Shown piece after piece: positions 54,464 to 64,000 of a DNA stretch of 64,000 nt. Source of the DNA: CAVXNP01 sp963763305 (GTDB lineage Bacteria > Pseudomonadota > Gammaproteobacteria > Xanthomonadales > Rhodanobacteraceae); contig CAVXNP010000001.1 of assembly GCA_963763305.1 (NCBI GenBank), positions 1,736,001 through 1,800,000 on the forward strand. Reading direction: 5' to 3'. The position numbers and the translations under genes are program-made. Each line of letters begins with the position of its first letter. Position 1 is the stretch's first letter. Under the pieces are notes generated by a model, which was not told where the DNA came from, made no database searches, and was given only the letters and a program-made list of their open reading frames with translations.

Positions 54464-55591
54464 TCAGCGCGTCCGGCCCGGCGCGGCAAACACCGCACCC
54501 AGCACCCGCGGCCCCTGAGCTCCGGTGACCTCGGGCAGGTTGCCCGGAAGCCCCAGCAGACGCTGGCGGGCGAGCCAGGCAAAGGCGGTGGCTTCCAGCT
54601 GGTCCGGGTCGACCCCGAAACTGGCCGTGCTGCGCACCACCCGCGGAGCCAGCCACTCGGCAAGCCCCTGCATCAACAAGCGGTGGTGCACGCCACCACC
54701 ACAGACCAGCACCGCGGCGGCATCGCCGGCGTGCCTGGCGATCGCTTCGGCGACGCTGCGCACGGTCAGTGCCAACAGGGTAGCCTGCACGTCGGCCGGC
54801 GCCAGCTGCGCCACCCGCGGGTGTGAACCGAGCCAGTCCAGGTGGAAGTGCTCCCGGCCGGTGCTCTTGGGTGGCGGCTGGGCGAAATACGGATCCCTCA
54901 TCAGCGCTTCCAGCAACGGCTGATCGACCGCACCGCTGGCGGCGAAGACGCCGTCGCGGTCGAACGCCTGGCCACGCTGGCGCTGGCACCACGCGTCCAT
55001 CAGGCCATTGGCCGGCCCGGTATCGAAGCCCAGCACCGGGCAGCCCGGTCGCAGCACCGTGATATTGGCGATGCCACCCAGGTTCAGCACCACGCGGGTG
55101 TCGTTGCGATCACTCAGCAGCATGGCGTGCAGTGCCGGCAGCAGCGGCGCGCCCTGGCCGCCAGCGGCCAGATCGCTGCGGCGGAAATCGGCCACCACGT
55201 CGATGCCGCAGCGCTCGGCGATCACGCTGGCGTCGCCCAGCTGCAAGGTGAAGGGGAACTCGCCGTGAGGGCGGTGGCGCAGGGTCTGGCCATGCGAGCC
55301 GATTGCCCGGACCTTGCTGCGATCGGTCCCGCTGTCGGTCAGCAGGCGCACCGCGGCCTCGGCGAAGCAGCGTCCGATCGCCACGTCCAGGCGGCCCAGC
55401 GCATCCAGGTTCACCGTGCCATCGCCCTGGGCCAGCGCCAGGATGCTTTCGCGCAGCGGCGCCGGCCACGGATGGGTCAGCGCCGCATGCAAGGTGGGCC
55501 GATCGCCCTCGAATGAGGCAAGGGCGGCATCAATGCCGTCGACGCTGGTTCCGGAGATCAGCCCCAGGTACAGCCCGTCGCGATCGTCCAC
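54464..55591 (-). CDS. anmK: Anhydro-N-acetylmuramic acid kinase
   Basis: The protein has 375 residues with a GTG start. Blocks: YLGLISGTSVDGIDAALASF, AIGSHGQTLRHRP, VADFRRSDLAAGGQGAPLLP, VLNLGGIANITVL, GFDTGPANGLMDAW and LVCGGGVHHRLLM. It phosphorylates and opens anhydroMurNAc to MurNAc-6-P. It is seven bases downstream of the M23 peptidase gene, so they form an operon linking wall cleavage and recycling. Confidence 0.96.
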   Translation of the reverse strand: MDDRDGLYLGLISGTSVDGIDAALASFEGDRPTLHAALTHPWPAPLRESILALAQGDGTVNLDALGRLDVAIGRCFAEAAVRLLTDSGTDRSKVRAIGSHGQTLRHRPHGEFPFTLQLGDASVIAERCGIDVVADFRRSDLAAGGQGAPLLPALHAMLLSDRNDTRVVLNLGGIANITVLRPGCPVLGFDTGPANGLMDAWCQRQRGQAFDRDGVFAASGAVDQPLLEALMRDPYFAQPPPKSTGREHFHLDWLGSHPRVAQLAPADVQATLLALTVRSVAEAIARHAGDAAAVLVCGGGVHHRLLMQGLAEWLAPRVVRSTASFGVDPDQLEATAFAWLARQRLLGLPGNLPEVTGAQGPRVLGAVFAAPGRTR

Positions 55592-55598
55592 CGGTGGG

Positions 55599-57050
55599 TC
55601 AGTTGGTGGTGGCGGCAGCGTGGGTGTCGATCACCTGGGCCAGCCTGACGTTGGCATCGACTGCCTTGAGCCGCGCCAGCATCGGATGCACCACCTGCGA
55701 CTGGAAGCGTGCCAGCTGGGCTGCAGGCAACGGCGTCGGCTTGGGCAGGGTGACCGTCTGCGGGTCGCGCTGCACGCCGTTGACGCGAAACTCGTAGTGC
55801 AGGTGCGGGCCGGTCGCCAGGCCGGTCATGCCGACATAGCCGATAACCTCGCCCTGGCGCACGTGCTCGCCCACACGCTCGCCCTTGGCGAACCGCGACA
55901 TGTGGCCGTAGGCGGTGCTGATGCGGTTGTTGTGGCGGACGATCACGAAATTTCCGTAGCCGCGCATCCAGCCGCGGTACTTGATCACGCCATCGCCCGC
56001 GGCGTGGATCGGCGTGCCTGACGGCGCGGCGTAGTCCACGCCCTTGTGGGCACGCATGCGGCCCAGGATCGGATGCATGCGGCCGCTGCTGAAGCGCGAG
56101 GAGATTCGGGTGAAATCCACCGGGATCCGCAGGAACGACTTCTGGATCGGCCGCCCATCCTCGCTGAACCAGCCGTAGCTGCCGTCGGCCTTCTTGAAGC
56201 GGTAGGCGGTGTAACGGGTGCCCGCGTTGACGAATTCCGCGGCGACGATGTCACCCTCGCCGAAACGACTGCCGTCACGGTAGATGTCATTGTAGATCAC
56301 GGTAAAGCTGTCGCCGGCGCGCAGGTCCTGGACGAAGTCGATGTCGTACTTGAACAGGTCGGCCAGCTTGCCCACCATCGCCGGGCTCATGCCGGCCCGG
56401 GCGGCGGATGCGTACAGGGAACTGGTGATGGTGCCGTGCGAAATATGCTCGCGCCGTTCCATGTCATGCGGCTGCAAGGTCATGGTGGGCGTGGCGCCAT
56501 CGAGGCGGACGATCGCCCGGTTGGCGGCGTCCTTGTCGAAGCGAAGTGCCTTGAGGCTGCCGTCACTTCCGAGCAGGAAATCGAATTCCTGGTGCGGGCG
56601 GATGGTATGAAACGCGCCCTTGGCGCTGCCCGAGGCGTCGATGACGCGCTGCAGATCGCCCAGCCCCAGGCCCTGGCTCTGGAAGATGTCGGAAAGAGTC
56701 TGTCCCGGCTGCACCTGAACCACGTGCCAGTCTTCCACCGTGGGCGTCTGGATCGCGCCGGGCCGGGCTTCGGGCAGCGCCAGTGGTAGCAGCAGGTGTT
56801 GCTGTGCCGTCGGCTCCGGGCGCATCGCGCTGGCCCAAGAGGGGATGATAAACCCGCACAGCGTGGTCATCAGCAGGGCGGTTCCCACCAGGACCCAGCG
56901 TTCGCGATGCCACTGGATGGGGCCAGCGCCGCCATGCCGGTTGAATGCCCAGTGCGCGCAGCGCTCATAGAAGCTGGAGTGGCGATGCTGGGCCTTGCGC
57001 CGGATCGCCTGCTTGCGCGTTGCCCGCGCGCTCTGGTTCTGCTCACTCAT
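55599..57050 (-). CDS. M23 peptidoglycan DD-endopeptidase (MepM-like)
   Basis: The protein has 483 residues. The cytoplasmic head is basic, with one membrane anchor near residues 53-75 (WVLVGTALLMTTLCGFIIPS). A LysM-like/OapA region follows (VVQVQPGQTLSDIFQSQGLG), then a linker domain, then the M23 domain at about 330-440 with MRAHKGVDYAAPSGTPIHAA (H-x-x-x-D) and TGPHLHYEF (H-x-H). All zinc ligands are present. It cleaves cross-links to allow wall growth, and precedes anmK in the same operon. Confidence 0.93.
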   Translation of the reverse strand: MSEQNQSARATRKQAIRRKAQHRHSSFYERCAHWAFNRHGGAGPIQWHRERWVLVGTALLMTTLCGFIIPSWASAMRPEPTAQQHLLLPLALPEARPGAIQTPTVEDWHVVQVQPGQTLSDIFQSQGLGLGDLQRVIDASGSAKGAFHTIRPHQEFDFLLGSDGSLKALRFDKDAANRAIVRLDGATPTMTLQPHDMERREHISHGTITSSLYASAARAGMSPAMVGKLADLFKYDIDFVQDLRAGDSFTVIYNDIYRDGSRFGEGDIVAAEFVNAGTRYTAYRFKKADGSYGWFSEDGRPIQKSFLRIPVDFTRISSRFSSGRMHPILGRMRAHKGVDYAAPSGTPIHAAGDGVIKYRGWMRGYGNFVIVRHNNRISTAYGHMSRFAKGERVGEHVRQGEVIGYVGMTGLATGPHLHYEFRVNGVQRDPQTVTLPKPTPLPAAQLARFQSQVVHPMLARLKAVDANVRLAQVIDTHAAATTN

Positions 57051-57239
57051 TATTGTGTTCCCGCCCCACCAACCGAAATCGCCACCGTCCCGTACCTTAG
57101 CGGGGCTGTGCAAAGGCCGTCAACGCCTTTTCCATCAATGGTTTGCGCAAGGTTTGTGATTAACGCACAATTAACGCCCCGGTGTGACCGGCGTCGCGCA
57201 AGCGACGTGTGCTCCGCCCACTTTTCTTTCGAGGAAACC

Positions 57240-58451
57240 ATGAACGAGTTGGACCAGGCGCTAGCCAGCATCGCCCGAGGCGCGGACGAAATCATCAAGC
57301 GCGAGGAGCTGGTCGAGCGGCTCAGGCTCGGTCGCCCGTTGCGGATCAAGGCCGGCTTCGATCCAACCGCGCCTGACCTGCATCTTGGCCATACGGTGCT
57401 GCTGAACAAGATGCGCCAGTTCCAGGACCTGGGGCACACGGTGATCTTCCTGATCGGTGACTTCACCGGCATGATCGGCGACCCCACCGGCAAGAACGTC
57501 ACCCGCAAGCCGCTCAGTCGCGAGGACGTGCTGGCCAATGCCCGGACGTACGCCGAGCAGGTGTTCAAGGTGCTCGATCGCGAGCGCACCGAGCTGCGCT
57601 TCAATTCCGAATGGTTCGGCGCCATGTCGGCCGCGGACATGATCCGGTTGGCGGCGCAGCACACCGTGGCGCGGATGCTCGAGCGCGATGATTTCACCAA
57701 GCGTTACGCCGCGCAGCAGCCCATCGCGATTCACGAATTCCTGTATCCGCTGGTGCAGGGCTACGACTCGGTCGCGCTGCAGTCGGACGTGGAGCTCGGT
57801 GGCACCGATCAGAAGTTCAACTTGTTGATGGGGCGTGCCTTGCAGGAACACCACGGGCAGCCGCCGCAGGTCGTTCTGACCATGCCGCTGCTCGAAGGTC
57901 TGGACGGGGTCAACAAGATGTCCAAGTCGCTCGGCAACTACATCGGCATCAACGAGCCGGCCATCGATATCGTCACCAAGACCATGAAGATAGGCGACGA
58001 ACTGATGTGGAAGTGGTTCGAGCTGCTCAGCTTCGAGGTTTCGCTCGACGACATGGCCGCCATGAAGCAGGAGGTGGCCAGCGGCGCGCTCAATCCGCGG
58101 GATGCCAAGCTGCGTCTGGCGCGCGAGCTGGCAGCCCGGTTCCACGATGCCGCAGCCGCCGAACAAGCCATTGCCGGTTGGCACGCGGTGGTCCGCGGCC
58201 AGGGCGACACCGGTCTGCTGCCGTTGGCAGAGATCGTGGTGCCCGCCGACGGTCTGCGCATGGCCGCCCTGCTCAGTGCCGCGGGCCTGGCCGCGAGCAA
58301 CTCGGAGGCCAGCCGCAAGCTCAAGGAGCGGGCAGTCCGGGTGGACGGCGAGGTGTTCGAGGACCCCCAGCGCGTATTCACGCCAGGATTCGAAGGCGTA
58401 CTGCAGATTGGCAAGCGCAACTTTGCACGGGTGCGACTGCGGGAGGAGTGA
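57240..58451 (+). CDS. tyrS: Tyrosyl-tRNA synthetase (TyrZ-type)
   Basis: The protein has 403 residues, with GAGGAAA before the ATG. The HIGH motif is HLGH (48-51) and KMSKS is exact at 226-230. The C-terminal S4 domain holds EASRKLKERAVRVDGEVF. The early block RIKAGFDPTAPDLHLGH and the HLGH variant fit the TyrRS group common in this lineage. It is divergent from the M23 peptidase gene with 189 bases between. Confidence 0.96.
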   Translation: MNELDQALASIARGADEIIKREELVERLRLGRPLRIKAGFDPTAPDLHLGHTVLLNKMRQFQDLGHTVIFLIGDFTGMIGDPTGKNVTRKPLSREDVLANARTYAEQVFKVLDRERTELRFNSEWFGAMSAADMIRLAAQHTVARMLERDDFTKRYAAQQPIAIHEFLYPLVQGYDSVALQSDVELGGTDQKFNLLMGRALQEHHGQPPQVVLTMPLLEGLDGVNKMSKSLGNYIGINEPAIDIVTKTMKIGDELMWKWFELLSFEVSLDDMAAMKQEVASGALNPRDAKLRLARELAARFHDAAAAEQAIAGWHAVVRGQGDTGLLPLAEIVVPADGLRMAALLSAAGLAASNSEASRKLKERAVRVDGEVFEDPQRVFTPGFEGVLQIGKRNFARVRLREE

Positions 58452-58452
58452 A

Positions 58453-58941
58453 ATGGAGTTGGAGCCGCTGGCCGGATGGGCGGGGCAGCTGGCGTTGCTG
58501 GGCCAGGTCGCCCTGGCGATCGTGCTGGGTGGGCTGGTCGGCTCCGAGCGCGAAGCGGCCAATCGCCCGGCAGGGCTGCGCACGCACATGCTGCTGGCAG
58601 CGGCTGCCGCCCTGTTGGTGGGGCTGGGCGACTTCCTGGCGGAACGTTTTGCCGCCGAGCAGTATGGCAATCTGATGCGTATCGATCCGATCCGGCTGGT
58701 CGAGGCGGTGGTCACCGCGGTTGGCTTCCTCGGCGCAGGTACCATCTTCAGGCAGCGCGGGGACGGCGTGGTGGTCGGCCTGACGACAGCCGCCTCGATG
58801 CTGGTGGTGGCGGCGATCGGCATTGCCGCCGGGCTGCGGCAGTACGTGCTGGCAGTGGGCGTCACCCTACTGACCCTGCTGGTGCTGTATGTGGTGCGCA
58901 AGTTCGAGTCGTCGTCGCAACGCGGTAGCGGGCGCGACTGA
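58453..58941 (+). CDS. MgtC/SapB-family membrane protein
   Basis: The protein has 162 residues and about five helices: LALLGQVALAIVLGGLVGSE with the conserved GSEREAANRPAGLRTHMLL, then VVTAVGFLGAGTIFRQ, GLTTAASMLVVAAIGIAAGL and a last helix. The (V/I)G-x-E-R and GAGTI motifs are those of MgtC/SapB. The family is tied to Mg2+ limitation and ATP synthase control, though short members are of uncertain role. It starts one base after tyrS. Confidence 0.9.
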   Translation: MELEPLAGWAGQLALLGQVALAIVLGGLVGSEREAANRPAGLRTHMLLAAAAALLVGLGDFLAERFAAEQYGNLMRIDPIRLVEAVVTAVGFLGAGTIFRQRGDGVVVGLTTAASMLVVAAIGIAAGLRQYVLAVGVTLLTLLVLYVVRKFESSSQRGSGRD

Positions 58942-58971
58942 AACGGGCGCGAAGAAAAAAACAGAAAACGC

Positions 58972-59000
58972 TTGCCATCCCCGACCGCGCTATCTATCAT
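58972..59000 (+). promoter_or_regulatory. rrn promoter P1
   Basis: ttgcca and tatcat are spaced by 17 bases, with an A-rich UP-like element (gaagaaaaaaacagaaaacg) directly upstream. A GC-rich start region (gcgcctccctcg) follows, as expected for stringently controlled rRNA promoters. Confidence 0.65.
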
Positions 59001-59080
59001 GCGCCTCCCTCGACGAGCAGCCCGCTCGACGGGGTTCTCCCCCACCAACCTGAGCCGAAAAAATTCTTCGCATCAGGGTG

Positions 59081-59108
59081 TTGACGGGACGAGAAATCGA
59101 AGTAGAAT
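59081..59108 (+). promoter_or_regulatory. rrn promoter P2
   Basis: ttgacg and tagaat are spaced by 16 bases, followed by ggcggctc. It lies about 230 bases before the 16S gene and 108 bases after P1. Confidence 0.7.
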
Positions 59109-59166
59109 GGGCGGCTCACTCGGGACGAAATGTTTCGAAGCGGTTCGAGGAATCGGACGCAAGTGA

Positions 59167-59180
59167 TTGATCTTTGACAG
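59167..59180 (+). promoter_or_regulatory. boxA-like rRNA antitermination site (leader)
   Basis: ttgatctttgacag matches the NusB/NusE boxA pattern (tgctctttaaca type) in the usual place, some 160 bases upstream of the 16S gene. Confidence 0.6.
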
Positions 59181-59338
59181 TATGCGCAGGTGACTTGTGT
59201 GGACGCCTTGCAGTGGACGGAATGACTGTCCAAGCAATGCAAGGGTCCAACTAACAAGTCAGCAATGACGTTTTATGTTGGGACAACCCTTCAGAAAGAT
59301 AGATGGCCAAGTCCGCAAGGGCGAGGTTGTCGAAAACT

Positions 59339-60883
<1,545 letters not shown>

Positions 60884-60992
60884 CGAGATAGGCAGCTTTC
60901 GCTGCTGCAAGACGTCCACACAAGACACCTGCACATCCACACGCTCGGGCAAGGCCTGCAGCGTGTTTGGTCGTTTTGACCGGAAGCTTTAT

Positions 60993-61069
<77 letters not shown>

Positions 61070-61139
61070 CCACGGGCTTTCACGCGAGTCCCTTCGCAAA
61101 GAACCCGCACATCCATGTGCGGACTCTTGAGAAAGGCAT

Positions 61140-61215
61140 GGGGCCATAGCTCAGCTGGGAGAGCACCTGCTTTGCAAGCAGGGGGTCGTCGGTTCGATCC
61201 CGACTGGCTCCACCA
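61140..61215 (+). tRNA. tRNA-Ala (TGC)
   Basis: It has 76 bases including CCA. The acceptor ggggcca pairs with tggctcc, the anticodon loop is tttgcaa (TGC), and the T arm is ggttcgatcc. It is the second spacer tRNA, 70 bases after tRNA-Ile. Confidence 0.97.
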
Positions 61216-61295
61216 GTTTTCCGAAACGATCATGCGATGGATGTGTAGCGCATACTCAAGATTTTATGAAGCGATCTGGCGTTGAGGCCAGTGTC

Positions 61296-61310
61296 GTGTT
61301 CTTTGAAAAC
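61296..61310 (+). promoter_or_regulatory. boxA-like antitermination site in the 16S-23S spacer
   Basis: gtgttctttgaaaac matches the spacer boxA pattern (tgttctttgaaaa) that lets RNA polymerase pass into the 23S gene. The rest of the 217-base spacer after tRNA-Ala contains no gene. Confidence 0.65.
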
Positions 61311-61432
61311 GTAAACGAGTGACAAGCGTTTTGGTTCGAACTGAACCGAGATGTGTCGTTGAGGCAAATAAGCAACGCGTTGTTTGGCATGATCCTGCAA
61401 GGGATCGGCCCTGAGGCGACTTGGGGTTATAT

Positions 61433-64000
<2,568 letters not shown>

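Overview
The window is a high-GC gammaproteobacterial chromosome segment, most likely from the Rhodanobacteraceae/Xanthomonadaceae group (Rhodanobacter, Dyella or Frateuria-like). I base this on the 16S rRNA sequence, the coaBC-dut-algC and argS-SPOR neighbourhoods, and the two Xanthomonadaceae/Pseudomonas-style palindromic repeats near 40-41 kb. No database search was run, so the genus is an inference.

Layout: (1) 1-7.2 kb: end of a GT9 glycosyltransferase gene, then a two-component system (OmpR-type regulator and sensor kinase) followed by a tripartite exporter (NodT-type outer membrane factor, FtsX-like permease, ABC ATPase, HlyD-like adaptor). (2) 7.2-10.0 kb, plus strand: alpha/beta hydrolase, two overlapping EmrE/ArnE-F-size EamA proteins and a DegT-family aminotransferase. 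(3) 10.4-16.6 kb: a visibly AT-richer accessory island with a membrane-anchored KAP P-loop NTPase, an unrecognised ~460-residue protein, an integron attC-like site directly behind it, and a PIN-domain protein starting inside that attC. All three genes are broken into several reading frames. (4) 22.5-16.8 kb, minus strand: HAD phosphatase, class III aminotransferase, acyl carrier protein, ketosynthase, FemAB/GNAT-type transferase and an arginase-fold protein, a compact ACP/KAS pathway with no product I can name. Regions 2 and 4 converge on the island and may be two halves of one biosynthetic locus.

(5) 22.8-36.7 kb: ntrBC, GNAT, a PAS-GGDEF-EAL protein, a FadI-type thiolase, a TonB-domain protein, a phospholipase D/cardiolipin-synthase-like lipoprotein, YceI, SixA, a ParA-like ATPase and small hypotheticals. 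(6) 36.7-45.6 kb: divergent speE and speA flanking a 220-bp palindromic element, two SDR dehydrogenases, an FtsN-like SPOR protein with argS, a candidate small RNA with its own promoter and terminator, and radC. (7) 45.7-58.9 kb: housekeeping genes coaBC-dut-algC, pyrE, xthA, ampG, anmK, an M23 endopeptidase, tyrS and mgtC. ampG, anmK and the M23 peptidase form a peptidoglycan-turnover/recycling neighbourhood. (8) 58.95 kb to the end: an rRNA operon with two promoters, 16S, tRNA-Ile, tRNA-Ala and a 23S cut by the window end.

A caution for every reader: at least nine genes carry single-base indels that shift an otherwise well-conserved protein between frames, including about ten in the essential argS. 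This points to consensus indel errors in the underlying sequence, although real decay of the island genes cannot be excluded. Genes marked pseudogene here are broken as written.
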